Positions 17,325 to 27,767 of a stretch of 64,000 nucleotides of DNA are shown one piece after another. The position numbers and the translations under genes are program-made. Location of the stretch: the NCBI RefSeq assembly GCF_001483745.1, contig NZ_LQBL01000028.1, positions 290,379 to 354,378 on the forward strand. Direction: 5' to 3'. The DNA is from Serinicoccus chungangensis (GTDB lineage: Bacteria; Actinomycetota; Actinomycetes; Actinomycetales; Dermatophilaceae). The notes below the pieces were generated by a model that searched no databases, had not been told where the DNA came from, and saw only the letters and a program-made list of their open reading frames with translations. Each line of letters opens with the position of its first letter. Positions within the stretch are counted from its first letter, which is position 1.

Positions 17325-18052
17325 GCCGGCAGCCCCTCCCCCCGGAGGTCCGGGACCGCGTCGACCAGGTCAGGGAGGTCGTGGCCCGGCTGCACGCCGA
17401 GCTGCCCCGGTGGGAGCTCGTCGTGTGGACCGCCGGCAACGTCTCCCAGCGGGTCCCCGGCACCGAGCTCTTCGTCATCAAGCCCTCCGGCGTCGGCTAC
17501 GACGAGCTCTCCCCGGAGCGGATGGTGGTCTGCGACCTCGACGGCGAGCTCGTCGACGGCGCCCACCGGCCCAGCTCGGACACCGCGGCCCACGCCTACG
17601 TCTACCGGCACCGTCCCGATATCGGCGGCGTCGTGCACACCCACTCCCCCTACGCCACCGCCTGGGCGGCCCTCGGCGAGGAGATCCCGTGCGCCCTGAC
17701 GATGATGGCCGACGAGTTCGGCGGGCCCGTGCCCATCGGCCCGTTCGCGCTCATCGGGGACGACTCCATCGGTCGCGGCATCGTCGAGACCCTGCGCGGG
17801 TCGCGCAGCCCGGCCGTCCTCATGCGCAGCCACGGGCCCTTCACCGTCGGTGCCGACGCCCGCGCGGCGGTCAAGGCGGCCGTCATGGTCGAGGAGGTCG
17901 CCCGCACCCTGCACCTCGCCCGGCAGCTCGGGCCCCTGACCCCTCTCGACCCGCGCGACGTCGACGCCCTCTACGAGCGCTACCAGCACGTCTACGGCCA
18001 GGCACCCGCCGCGCCGGCCCCCCAGCCGCACCAGGAACAGGAACCAGCATGA
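17321..18052 (+). CDS. araD: L-ribulose-5-phosphate 4-epimerase
   Basis: This 243-residue class II aldolase-fold enzyme converts L-ribulose 5-phosphate to D-xylulose 5-phosphate. Zinc-binding His residues are visible in [13 protein letters not shown]. The phosphate-binding GNVSQR and [10 protein letters not shown] segments, and [20 protein letters not shown], also fit AraD. Fuculose-phosphate aldolase is a paralogue, but the place between araB and araA decides for AraD. It overlaps araB and araA by 4 bases at each end (ATGA), so the three genes are translationally coupled. Confidence 0.93.
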   Translation: MSRQPLPPEVRDRVDQVREVVARLHAELPRWELVVWTAGNVSQRVPGTELFVIKPSGVGYDELSPERMVVCDLDGELVDGAHRPSSDTAAHAYVYRHRPDIGGVVHTHSPYATAWAALGEEIPCALTMMADEFGGPVPIGPFALIGDDSIGRGIVETLRGSRSPAVLMRSHGPFTVGADARAAVKAAVMVEEVARTLHLARQLGPLTPLDPRDVDALYERYQHVYGQAPAAPAPQPHQEQEPA

Positions 18053-19563
18053 GCGCCCAGCCCCGCACCGAGGACGCCGAGATCTGGTTCTGCACCGGCA
18101 GCCAGCACCTCTACGGCGAGGAGACCCTGCGACAGGTCGCCGAGCAGAGCCAGGCCATCGCCCGCGCCCTCGACGACGCCGACGCGGTGCCCGTCCGCAT
18201 CGTCTGGAAGCCCGTGCTCACCGACCGGGAGGCGATCCACCGGATGGCCCTGGAGGCCAACGCGCACGAGGGCTGCCTCGGGGTGATCGCCTGGATGCAC
18301 ACCTTCTCTCCCGCCAAGATGTGGATCGCCGGCCTGACCGCCCTCGACCGGCCGCTGCTGCACCTGCACACGCAGGCGAACGTCGAGCTGCCCTGGTCGA
18401 CCATCGACTTCGACTTCATGAACCTCAACCAGGCCGCCCACGGGGACCGCGAGTTCGGCTACCTGCAGACCCGTATGGGGGTGCGGCGCAGCACCGTGGT
18501 CGGGCACGTCTCGCACGCCCCCGTCCAGCGCCGGGTCGGCGACTGGGCGCGGGCCGCCGCCGGCTGGGCAGCGACCCGGTCCCTGCGCCTCGCCCGCTTC
18601 GGGGACAACATGCGCAACGTCGCGGTGACCGAGGGTGACAAGACGGAGGCCGAGATCCGGCTGGGGGTCTCGGTCAACACCTGGGGGGTGAACGACCTGG
18701 TGGCCGCGGTCGCCGAGGTGGGTGACCACGAGGTCGACGCCCTCGTGGAGGAGTACCTCGACCTCTACGACGTCGCCCCCGAGCTGCGCCCGGGCGGCGA
18801 GCGGGCCGGGTCGCTGCGCGACGGCGCCCGCCAGGAGGTCGCGCTGCGCACCCTGCTGGAGTCCCTGGGTGCCACCGCCTTCACCACCACCTTCGAGGAC
18901 CTGGGTGGTCTCACGCAGCTGCCGGGCCTGGCCGTCCAGCGCCTCATGGCCGCGGGCTACGGCTTCGGGGCGGAGGGCGACTGGAAGACCGCCGTCCTCG
19001 TCCGCGCGGCCAAGGTCATGGGGGCCGGCCTGCCGGGCGGGGCCTCCCTCATGGAGGACTACACCTACGACCTCACGCCGGGCGCGGAGAAGGTCCTCGG
19101 GGCCCACATGCTGGAGATCTGCCCGTCGCTGACGACCGCCCGACCGCGCCTCGAGGTGCACCCGCTGGCCATCGGCGGCCGGGAGGACCCGGTCCGCCTG
19201 GTCTTCCACGCCGACCCCGGACCCGGCGTGGTCGTGGCCATGGCCGACATGCGGGACCGGTTCCGGCTCACCGCCAACGCGGTCGACGTCGTCGCCCCGG
19301 ACGCCCCGCTCCCCCACCTGCCCGTCGCCCACGCCGTCTGGCGCCCGCAGCCGGACCTCGCCACGTCGGCGGAGGCCTGGCTCACCGCTGGGGCCGCCCA
19401 CCACACCGTCCTCACCACCCAGGTGGGCGTGCCGGTCATCGAGGAGTGGGCCGCGATGTCGGGCACCGAGCTGCTGGTCATCGACCAGGACACCACCACC
19501 CGCGGCTTCGCCCGCGAGGTGCGCTGGAACCAGGCCTACCACCGCCTCGCGCAGGGCGTCTGA
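18049..19563 (+). CDS. araA: L-arabinose isomerase
   Basis: This 504-residue Mn-dependent isomerase converts L-arabinose to L-ribulose, the first intracellular step. Signatures are [15 protein letters not shown] at the N-terminus, [49 protein letters not shown] with a metal-binding Glu, and HMLEICPSL with another metal-ligand Glu/His region. Length matches the family (about 500). The ATG at 18049 overlaps the araD stop. It is followed by 80 bases with a His-rich mini-frame and then the importer genes. Confidence 0.95.
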   Translation: MSAQPRTEDAEIWFCTGSQHLYGEETLRQVAEQSQAIARALDDADAVPVRIVWKPVLTDREAIHRMALEANAHEGCLGVIAWMHTFSPAKMWIAGLTALDRPLLHLHTQANVELPWSTIDFDFMNLNQAAHGDREFGYLQTRMGVRRSTVVGHVSHAPVQRRVGDWARAAAGWAATRSLRLARFGDNMRNVAVTEGDKTEAEIRLGVSVNTWGVNDLVAAVAEVGDHEVDALVEEYLDLYDVAPELRPGGERAGSLRDGARQEVALRTLLESLGATAFTTTFEDLGGLTQLPGLAVQRLMAAGYGFGAEGDWKTAVLVRAAKVMGAGLPGGASLMEDYTYDLTPGAEKVLGAHMLEICPSLTTARPRLEVHPLAIGGREDPVRLVFHADPGPGVVVAMADMRDRFRLTANAVDVVAPDAPLPHLPVAHAVWRPQPDLATSAEAWLTAGAAHHTVLTTQVGVPVIEEWAAMSGTELLVIDQDTTTRGFAREVRWNQAYHRLAQGV

Positions 19564-19584
19564 GGCGAGAGCACGACATACCCC

Positions 19585-19647
19585 ATGGACCACCACCACC
19601 ACCCGCACCCGCACCCGCGGGGCGACACCACAAGGAGACACCCATGA
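19585..19647 (+). other. Possible His/Pro-rich leader mini-ORF
   Basis: ATG 19585 opens a 20-codon frame beginning MDHHHHPHPHPRGD, with seven His. Its TGA (19645-19647) overlaps the ATG of the binding-protein gene as ATGA. There is no good Shine-Dalgarno sequence, and the AAGGAG serving the next gene lies inside it. It could be a translated leader coupling araA to the importer, or chance CAC/CCG repeats. Confidence 0.25.
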
Positions 19648-20804
19648 TGATCCGTAGGTACACCGCCATCGCCGCCGGTGCCACGCTCGCCCTCAGCCTC
19701 GCGGCCTGCGGCGGCGAGGGTGCGGGCAGCGGCAGCGCCGACGAGGGCAGCGAGTCCGGCGGCGGAGGGGGCGAGGGCGGCACCGTCGGTGTCGCCATGC
19801 CCACCCAGACCTCCGAGCGCTGGATCGCCGACGGCAACGCCGTCGAGGCCGGGCTGACCGAGGCCGGCTACGACGTCGACCTGCAGTTCGCCAACGACGA
19901 CATCCCCACCCAGAGCCAGCAGATCGACCAGATGATCACCAACGGGGCGGACGCCCTGGTCATCGCCGCGATCGACGGCACCGCGCTCTCCAGCCAGCTC
20001 GACGCCGCCGCCGCCGCGGGCATCCCGGTCATCTCCTACGACCGCCTCATCCGGGACAGCGAGAACGTCGACTTCTACGTCACCTTCGACAACTACAACG
20101 TGGGCGTGCAGCAGGCCACCGCGCTGCTGGTCGGCCTCGGCATCCTCAACGAGGACGGCTCGGAGGGTGACGCCGAGGGGCCGTTCAACATCGAGCTGTT
20201 CGCCGGGTCCCTGGACGACAACAACGCCCACTTCTTCTGGGACGGGGCGATGGACACCCTCCAGCCGTACATGGACGACGGCACCCTCGAGGTGCCCTCC
20301 GGCCAGACCGACATCGAGCAGGCGGCCACCCTGAGGTGGCAGCAGGAGACCGCCCAGCGGCGCATGGAGGACCTGCTGACCAGCACCTACAGCGACGGCA
20401 CCGAGCTGCACGGCGTGCTCTCGCCCTACGACGGCCTGTCTCGCGGCATCATCACCGCGCTGCGCAGCGACGGCATGGGCGACACGATCGAGGACGGCCT
20501 GCCCATCGTCTCCGGCCAGGACGCGGAGATCGCCTCGGTCAAGCTCATCAACGACGGCGTCCAGCACTCGACGATCTTCAAGGACACCCGCAAGCTCGCC
20601 GACCAGGCCGTGGTCACGGTCGAGGCCTACATGGCCGACGAGGAGGCCGAGGCCAACGACACCGAGAGCTACGACAACGGCGTCAAGGTCGTGCCCTCGT
20701 TCCTGCTGGAGTCCGACATCGTCTACCAGGACAACATCACCGAGCTGCTCATCGACTCCGAGTACTGGACCCAGGAGGAGGTCGAGTCCGGCGTCGCCGA
20801 GTGA
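19644..20804 (+). CDS. chvE: Sugar ABC transporter substrate-binding lipoprotein (ChvE type)
   Basis: The protein has 386 residues with a lipoprotein signal (LALSLAAC; Cys about 22). A Gly/Ser-rich linker precedes the type I periplasmic-binding fold of the ribose/ChvE group: VGVAMPTQTSERWIADG, GADALVIAAIDGTALSSQL, IPVISYDRLI and GVLSPYDGLSRGIITAL. ChvE-type proteins bind several aldoses including L-arabinose. AAGGAG lies 6 bases before ATG 19644. It sits between araA and the matching ATPase and permease genes, so arabinose import is the expected job. Confidence 0.88.
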   Translation: MMIRRYTAIAAGATLALSLAACGGEGAGSGSADEGSESGGGGGEGGTVGVAMPTQTSERWIADGNAVEAGLTEAGYDVDLQFANDDIPTQSQQIDQMITNGADALVIAAIDGTALSSQLDAAAAAGIPVISYDRLIRDSENVDFYVTFDNYNVGVQQATALLVGLGILNEDGSEGDAEGPFNIELFAGSLDDNNAHFFWDGAMDTLQPYMDDGTLEVPSGQTDIEQAATLRWQQETAQRRMEDLLTSTYSDGTELHGVLSPYDGLSRGIITALRSDGMGDTIEDGLPIVSGQDAEIASVKLINDGVQHSTIFKDTRKLADQAVVTVEAYMADEEAEANDTESYDNGVKVVPSFLLESDIVYQDNITELLIDSEYWTQEEVESGVAE

Positions 20805-20818
20805 CCCCTCTGCCCGAC

Positions 20819-20853
20819 CGCTCCTGACCCGTCGCGACGACGGGTCAGGAGCG
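20819..20853. terminator. Strong hairpin after the binding-protein gene
   Basis: A perfect 16-base stem (CGCTCCTGACCCGTCG, 20819-20834, pairing with 20838-20853) closes a 3-base loop. There is no T tract, and the operon continues downstream. It may stop part of the transcription or protect the upstream mRNA, giving more binding protein than ATPase. A second, weaker hairpin (CCACCGC/GCGGTGG) follows. Confidence 0.6.
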
Positions 20854-20905
20854 ACCACTCCCCCACCACCGCACACCGCGGCGGTGGCCCTCCGTGAGGA
20901 GCTCC

Positions 20906-22446
<1,541 letters not shown>

Positions 22447-22450
<4 letters not shown>

Positions 22451-23619
22451 CCGGGACGCTCAACCTCAAGGAACTGCTCACCAGCAACATCCGCCAGAGC
22501 GGCATCCTGCTGGCGCTGGTGGTGATCGTCGCGTTCTTCTCCGTCCTGCAGCCGACCTTCCTCACCCCCGGCAACCTCACCAACATCGTGCTGCAGTACT
22601 CCTACATCCTCATCCTCGCCATCGGGATGATCATCGTCATCATCGGCGGGCACATCGACCTGTCCGTGGGCTCGCTCGTGGCCCTCACCGGCGCGACCGC
22701 GGCGGTGGTCTCGATCCGCAGCGGGATGCCCTGGTGGGTCGGGGTCCTGGCGGCCCTGGCGGTGGGCGTCCTGGCCGGGTGCTGGCAGGGGTTCTGGGTG
22801 GCCTACGTCGGGATCCCCGCCTTCATCGTCACCCTCGCCGGCATGCTCATCTTCCGCGGCCTGACCTTCCAGGTGCTCGACAACGTCTCGCTCTCCCCCT
22901 TCGGCGGCACCTACTACCAGATCGCCAACGGCTTCCAGAACGGCATCCTGGGCGGCTACGGCGTGGACGTCTTCACCCTGGTGATCTTCGCGATCGCGGT
23001 GCTCGGGTATGCCGTCAACGCGTGGCGCCAGCGCCGCGCCGCGCTCGCCTACGAGCAGGAGGTCGGCGCGCTGCCGCTCTTCGTGCTGAAGATCGTCGCG
23101 GTCGGGGCGGTCGTCATGTGGTTCGGCTACCAGCTGGCCCAGAGCCGGGGTCTGCCCAACGTGCTCATCCTGCTGGCGGTGCTCATCCTCATCTACGGGC
23201 TGGTCACGCAGAAGACCGTCTTCGGCCGCAACGTCTACGCCATCGGTGGCAACCTCACCGCCGCCAAGCTCTCCGGTGTCAAGGTGAAGAAGGTCAACTT
23301 CCTCATCTTCGTCAACATGGGGCTGCTCTCGGGCATCGCCGGTGTGGTGTTCTCCTCGCGGATGAACGGCGCCCAGCCCGGTGCGGGCAACATGTTCGAG
23401 CTGGACGCGATCGCCGCATGCTTCATCGGCGGGGCCGCGGTGACCGGCGGTGTCGGCCGGGTCACCGGGGCGATGATCGGCGGACTCATCATGGCGGTGA
23501 TGTCCAACGGCATGCAGCTCATGGGCGCCGAGCAGTCGACCCAGCAGCTCGTCAAGGGCCTGGTGCTGCTGCTCGCGGTCGCCTTCGACGTCTACAACAA
23601 GCGGCGCGCCGGGAACTGA
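22447..23619 (+). CDS. gguB: Sugar ABC transporter permease (GguB/MmsB type)
   Basis: This 390-residue membrane protein of the BPD_transp_2 (CUT2) family has about ten to twelve hydrophobic segments. Signatures are [53 protein letters not shown] (cytoplasmic coupling loop to the ATPase) and [21 protein letters not shown]. It overlaps the ATPase gene as ATGA and closes the arabinose operon. No clear terminator follows in the 37 bases before the convergent L,D-transpeptidase gene. Confidence 0.92.
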
Positions 23620-23656
23620 GCCGGACCCTCGCGGCCGGGTGGTACCGGGTCGTCCG

Positions 23657-24472
23657 TCAGAGCACGACGACCCGGTCACCCGGGCCCAGCAGTCCCTGCG
23701 ACCAGAACATCTCCATGGCGTCGACCGAGATCCGGGCGCAGCCGTGCGAGGCCGGGACCGGCGGGATGGACTGCGAGCCGTGCACCGCGTAGTTGCCGTG
23801 GTAGTACATGGGCCGGTACATCTTGCCCAGCTCGCCGTCCTGCCAGCCCTCGCTGTGCGTCAGCCACACGGTGAAGTCCCCGGTCGGGGTCCGCGCGTCG
23901 TACTCGCGGTCCTCGAACTCGTAGGGCTCGCCGTTGCCGGTCGAGGTGTTGAGGGTCATCAGCGTCGCGCCGCCCCGGACGACGAGCAGCAGCTGGGAGG
24001 CCAGGTGGACCTCGACGTGGTCCCCGCCGTAGGCCGGCGCCGGACGGTAGCCGGTCGCCAGCGCCCCGCGGGTTCCGGGGCCGACGACCCCGTCACGCCA
24101 GAGGCCGTGCGCCTTCTGCACCGCCCACACGGCCTGCTGGGTGAGGTGACCGAAGCCGCCGTCCGGCTCCCCGCACCAGTACCCGGCCGCGCCCAGCTGC
24201 TCCTGGAGCACCCAGACGGCCTCTCCCCCGCTGCCCCGCTGCAGGACCGGCGGAGGGGGCGGCTCGACCGGCTCGGGCTCCGGCTCCGGCTCGGGCTCCG
24301 GCTCGGGTTCGGGCTCCGGCTCGGGCGGGAGGGCGAACACGTCGCCGGAGTCCTCCAGACCCCCGACCACAGCCCCCGCCATGAGGCCCGCGCCACCCTG
24401 CACGAGCGTCCGTCGGGGCAGCGGTGCGGTCCGGAGCCGCCCGGCCCACGACGCATACCTCTGCCTGCGCAT
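23657..24472 (-). CDS. L,D-transpeptidase (YkuD) with peptidoglycan-binding domain
   Basis: This 271-residue exported protein has a twin-arginine-type signal (LPRRTLVQGGAGLMAGAVVGG). A Pro-Glu repeat linker follows (about ten PE dipeptides, residues 50-70). Next come a PG_binding_1 domain (about 78-140, LQRGSGGEAVWVLQEQLGAAGY split from VVGPGTRGAL) and a C-terminal YkuD domain with the active-site motif HGSQSIPPVPASHGCARIS (catalytic Cys near residue 250). It would make 3-3 peptidoglycan cross-links or anchor proteins. ATG 24472 is chosen for AAGGGG 7 bases upstream. It is divergent from the next ABC operon. Confidence 0.9.
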   Translation of the reverse strand: MRRQRYASWAGRLRTAPLPRRTLVQGGAGLMAGAVVGGLEDSGDVFALPPEPEPEPEPEPEPEPEPEPVEPPPPPVLQRGSGGEAVWVLQEQLGAAGYWCGEPDGGFGHLTQQAVWAVQKAHGLWRDGVVGPGTRGALATGYRPAPAYGGDHVEVHLASQLLLVVRGGATLMTLNTSTGNGEPYEFEDREYDARTPTGDFTVWLTHSEGWQDGELGKMYRPMYYHGNYAVHGSQSIPPVPASHGCARISVDAMEMFWSQGLLGPGDRVVVL

Positions 24473-24573
24473 GTGTGTCCCCTTCGTCTGCTTCCTGGTC
24501 AGTAGACGCGGCGGCACCCCCGGGAGGTGGCCCGCCGCTCCCGATGTTGCCGAATCGTGATGTGGACGCTCGC

Positions 24574-24604
24574 GCGCGCCCCAGCCCCGGGGCGCGCATA
24601 TGCT
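24574..24604 (+). promoter_or_regulatory. Promoter region with inverted repeat before the sugar ABC operon
   Basis: GCGCGCCCC (24574-24582) and GGGGCGCGC (24589-24597) form a 9-base inverted repeat. TATGCT (24599-24604) follows as a likely -10. The repeat lies where the -35 would be, so it may be an operator. This leaves an mRNA leader of about 40 bases with AAGGAGG. Confidence 0.4.
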
Positions 24605-24650
24605 GCACCACACCCCAGGTTGTCACACACCGCGCCCAAGGAGGACCACC

Positions 24651-25955
24651 ATGGCCCGCCCGCACCGACCGCTGCCCTCCCTCTCCCGCCGGAGGGTGCT
24701 CGCCCTGGGCGGCGTCGGCGCGCTCGGTGCCTCGCTCGCCGCCTGCGGGGACAACACCGGTCGCGGTGGCTCCACGGGCCCGGACGGCGCCGGATCCAGC
24801 GGCGGGGGGCGACCCCGGATCGCCCAGTGGTACCACCAGTACGGCGAGGCGGGCACGCAGGAGGCCGTCGAGCGGTATGCCGCGGACTACGAGCCCGCCG
24901 ACGTCACCGTCTCGTGGAAGCCCGGTGACTACGACCAGTCCACGGCGGCCTCGCTGCTCACCGACTCCGGTCCCGACGTCTTCGAGTACGGCAACGGCCC
25001 GACGATCGACATGATCCGCGGTGACCAGGTGGCCGACCTCACCGACCTCTTCGGCGACACCCTCGACGACTTCACCCCCTCCCTCATCGAGCGGATGACC
25101 TATGACGGCAAGGTGTGGGCCGTCCCCCAGGTCGTCGACACGCAGGTGCTCGTCTACCGCCGCAGCCTCCTCGAGCAGGCCGGGATCGAGCCGCCGCAGC
25201 AGATCTCCGAGCTGGTGGAGGCGGCCCGGGAGCTGACCCGCGACGACGTCAAGGGACTGTTCCTCGGCAACGACGGCGGCGCGGGGCTGCTCGGTGGCCC
25301 GATGCTGTGGGCGGCGGGGCTGGACTACCTCGACGGCGAGCAGGTCGGTTTCGACAGTGCGGGGGCGCCCGAGGCCCTCTCGGTGCTGCGGACGCTGTGG
25401 ACCGACGAGACCGTGCTGCTGGGGCAGGCCAAGGACTGGTTCGACCCCGACGCCCTCACCTCCGGGCGCGCGGCGATGCAGTGGACCGGACTCTGGACCT
25501 TCCCGATGATCGCCGAGGCGCTCGGTGACGACTTCGGCGTCATCCCGTGGCCTGCCATGGAGGGCGGCGCCCCCTCGGTCCCCGTGGGGGCCTACGGGTC
25601 CTGCGTCTCGACCCGCGCGCGCGACGTGCAGGCGGCCCAGGACTTCGTGCGGTGGCTGTGGATCGAGCAGACCGACAAGCAGCTGGACTTCGCCACCGCC
25701 TACGGGTTCCACCTGCCCTCGCGCACCAGCCTGGTGCCGGAGGCCGACGTGCTGTCCTCCGGTCCGGCCGCGGACGCGGCGGGCTACGTCGCCGAGCACG
25801 GGCACGCGCAGACCCCGTTGCTGTGGACCCCCCAGAGCGCGACCGCCTGGAGCGACATGATGAACCGCATCGTGCGCGACGGCGCGGACCCGCAGGCCGA
25901 GCTGGACGCCCTCGTGCCCGTCGTCGAGGCCGAGCTGGAGCGGGTCACCGGCTGA
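24651..25955 (+). CDS. Sugar ABC transporter substrate-binding lipoprotein (SBP_bac_1 family)
   Basis: This 434-residue lipoprotein has the signal SRRRVLALGGVGALGASLAAC, so it combines a twin-arginine-like start with a lipobox (Cys about 29). The mature part is a CUT1-type solute-binding domain: VSWKPGDYDQSTAASLL, DVFEYGNGPTIDMI, YDGKVWAVPQVVDTQVLVYRR and FGVIPWPAM. The ligand is probably an oligosaccharide but is not recognised. AAGGAGG lies 8 bases before ATG 24651. The stop overlaps the first permease start (TGATG). No ATPase gene is in the operon. Confidence 0.88.
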   Translation: MARPHRPLPSLSRRRVLALGGVGALGASLAACGDNTGRGGSTGPDGAGSSGGGRPRIAQWYHQYGEAGTQEAVERYAADYEPADVTVSWKPGDYDQSTAASLLTDSGPDVFEYGNGPTIDMIRGDQVADLTDLFGDTLDDFTPSLIERMTYDGKVWAVPQVVDTQVLVYRRSLLEQAGIEPPQQISELVEAARELTRDDVKGLFLGNDGGAGLLGGPMLWAAGLDYLDGEQVGFDSAGAPEALSVLRTLWTDETVLLGQAKDWFDPDALTSGRAAMQWTGLWTFPMIAEALGDDFGVIPWPAMEGGAPSVPVGAYGSCVSTRARDVQAAQDFVRWLWIEQTDKQLDFATAYGFHLPSRTSLVPEADVLSSGPAADAAGYVAEHGHAQTPLLWTPQSATAWSDMMNRIVRDGADPQAELDALVPVVEAELERVTG

Positions 25956-26863
25956 TGCTCGCGCGGCTTCGCGGTCGCCAGGACGTCAATGTGTGGTTCT
26001 GGGTCTTCGTCGGCCCGTTCTTCGCCGGCCTGGTGCTGTTCATCTACGTCCCCATCGGCTGGAGCGTCTACCTCTCCTTCTTCGAGGCCTACAACACCGT
26101 CACCCCGACCGAGTTCGTCGGGCTGGCGAACTACCGCGACATGCTCACCGACCAGGCGTTCCGGGACTCGCTGCTGACCTTCGTCGTCTTCGCCGCGTTC
26201 ATCGTGCCCACCACCTTCGCCCTGTCGCTGCTCACGGCCCTTCTCGTGGCACGCACCCGGGTGATGCAGGCGTTCTTCCGGTCGGTCTTCTTCCTGCCGG
26301 TCGCCTGCTCCTACGTCGTGGCGGCGCTGGTCTGGAAGATGTCGATCTTCTCCGGCATGAGCTCCGGGGCGGTCAACGCCCTGCTCGGCCTGGCCGGGGT
26401 CAGCCCCGTCCCGTGGCTCTCGATCACCGACCCGCCGTGGTACTGGCTCGTCATCGTGTCCGCGCGGCTCTGGTTGCAGGTCGGTTTCTACATGATCCTC
26501 TTCCTGGCCGCCCTGCAACGGGTCCCGGCGACCCTCTACGAGGCGGCGGCCATCGACGGTGCCGAGGGGTGGCAGGTCTTCCGGCACATCACCTGGCCCC
26601 AGCTGCTGCCGGCCTCCACGGCGGTGCTCCTGCTGCTGCTCATCAACGCCTTCCAGGCCTTCGACGAGTTCTACAACATCCTGGCCGGCTTCGGCGGCTA
26701 CCCGCCCTACGCCCGCCCACCGCTGGTGTACCTCTACTACACCGCGCTCGGCAGCGGGCAGAACTTCGGCGACGGCAGCGCGGGCGCGGTCATCCTCACC
26801 GTCCTCATCGCGGCGGTCGCGCTGGCCCAGACCCGGCTCCTGCGTCTCGGCGGGAGGGACTGA
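25955..26863 (+). CDS. Sugar ABC transporter permease (MalF/UgpA type)
   Basis: This 302-residue inner-membrane permease has six predicted helices (BPD_transp_1). The EAA coupling motif reads LYEAAAIDGAEGWQVFRHITWPQL split around the loop, near residue 195. The start ATG overlaps the stop of the binding-protein gene by one base. It works with the next permease as a heterodimer, and the ATPase must come from elsewhere, as is common for MsiK-dependent CUT1 systems. Confidence 0.9.
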   Translation: MLARLRGRQDVNVWFWVFVGPFFAGLVLFIYVPIGWSVYLSFFEAYNTVTPTEFVGLANYRDMLTDQAFRDSLLTFVVFAAFIVPTTFALSLLTALLVARTRVMQAFFRSVFFLPVACSYVVAALVWKMSIFSGMSSGAVNALLGLAGVSPVPWLSITDPPWYWLVIVSARLWLQVGFYMILFLAALQRVPATLYEAAAIDGAEGWQVFRHITWPQLLPASTAVLLLLLINAFQAFDEFYNILAGFGGYPPYARPPLVYLYYTALGSGQNFGDGSAGAVILTVLIAAVALAQTRLLRLGGRD

Positions 26864-26864
26864 G

Positions 26865-27698
26865 ATGCTGCACGAACGTCGACGCCACGCCGTGCTCCGC
26901 CGCAGCCTGCTCCTCGTCGGCACAGCGCTCTTCCTCGTGCCGTTCTACCTGCTGCTGCGCGGCGCGTTCAGCACCGAGGCGGACCTCACCTCGGCCACCT
27001 GGCACTGGCTCCCTCCCACCTGGGAGTGGGGCAACCTGGCGGCCGTCTTCGACAACAGCACCGTCCCGCTGGGCCGGGCCCTGCTCAACAGCACCGTCAT
27101 CGCGGTCAGCCAGACGCTCGGGGTCCTGGTGCTCTCCGGGATGGCCGGCTACGGGCTGGCCCGGATCCCCTACCGCTGGTCGAACGCCGTCTTCTGGCTC
27201 ATCACGGTGACCCTGCTCATCCCTGCCGCCGTGACCTTCGTGCCGAGCTTCGTGCTCGTCTCCTCCCTCGGGTGGATCTCGACCCTGCGCGGGCTCATCG
27301 TGCCGGGGCTGTTCCAGGCGCTGGCGACCTTCCTCTTCCGCCAGTTCTTCCTCTCCTTCCCCCGCGAGATCGAGGAGGCGGCCGCGCTGGACGGGCTGTC
27401 CTGGTGGGGCACCTTCTGGCGGGTGGTCGTGCCCAACTCCGGCGGCTTCGCCGCGGCGATCGGGACGATCACCTTCATCGGCTCCTGGAACGCCTTCCTG
27501 TGGCCGCTGGTCATCGGGCGCACCCCCGAGTCGTGGACCGTGCAGGTCGCGCTGTCGACGTATCTCACCGCCCAGACCTCGCAGGTCAGCCTGCTGTTCA
27601 TGGCGGCGCTGGTGGCGATCCTGCCGCTGCTGCTGATGTTCCTGCTCCTGCAGCGGTGGATCGTCCAGGGCGTCGAGCGCACCGGCATCAGCGACTGA
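26865..27698 (+). CDS. Sugar ABC transporter permease (MalG/UgpE type)
   Basis: This 277-residue permease has six helices. The EAA motif is EIEEAAALDGLSWWGTFWRVVVP, seen as EEAAALDGLSWWGTF near residue 170. FIGSWNAFLWPLVIG is the usual helix after it. The ATG lies one base after the stop of the partner permease; GGGAGGGAC upstream can serve as ribosome-binding site. It ends the operon, 69 bases from the convergent SNF2 helicase gene. Confidence 0.9.
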   Translation: MLHERRRHAVLRRSLLLVGTALFLVPFYLLLRGAFSTEADLTSATWHWLPPTWEWGNLAAVFDNSTVPLGRALLNSTVIAVSQTLGVLVLSGMAGYGLARIPYRWSNAVFWLITVTLLIPAAVTFVPSFVLVSSLGWISTLRGLIVPGLFQALATFLFRQFFLSFPREIEEAAALDGLSWWGTFWRVVVPNSGGFAAAIGTITFIGSWNAFLWPLVIGRTPESWTVQVALSTYLTAQTSQVSLLFMAALVAILPLLLMFLLLQRWIVQGVERTGISD

Positions 27699-27767
27699 GG
27701 CCCGCGCCCCGCCCCTCCCTGGCCCCGACCCATAGCCTGTGAGGCCACCCCGGGCCACGCTGGCGGA

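Noticed and set aside
20819-20853. Operon-ending terminator splitting binding protein and ATPase into separate units
   Set aside because: No promoter or T tract was found after it and the gene order is a single transport system, so partial termination or mRNA protection is more likely.
24255-24335. GGCTCCGGCTCGGGTTC-like repeat suspected as a tandem-repeat element
   Set aside because: It is the Pro-Glu linker of the L,D-transpeptidase in frame.
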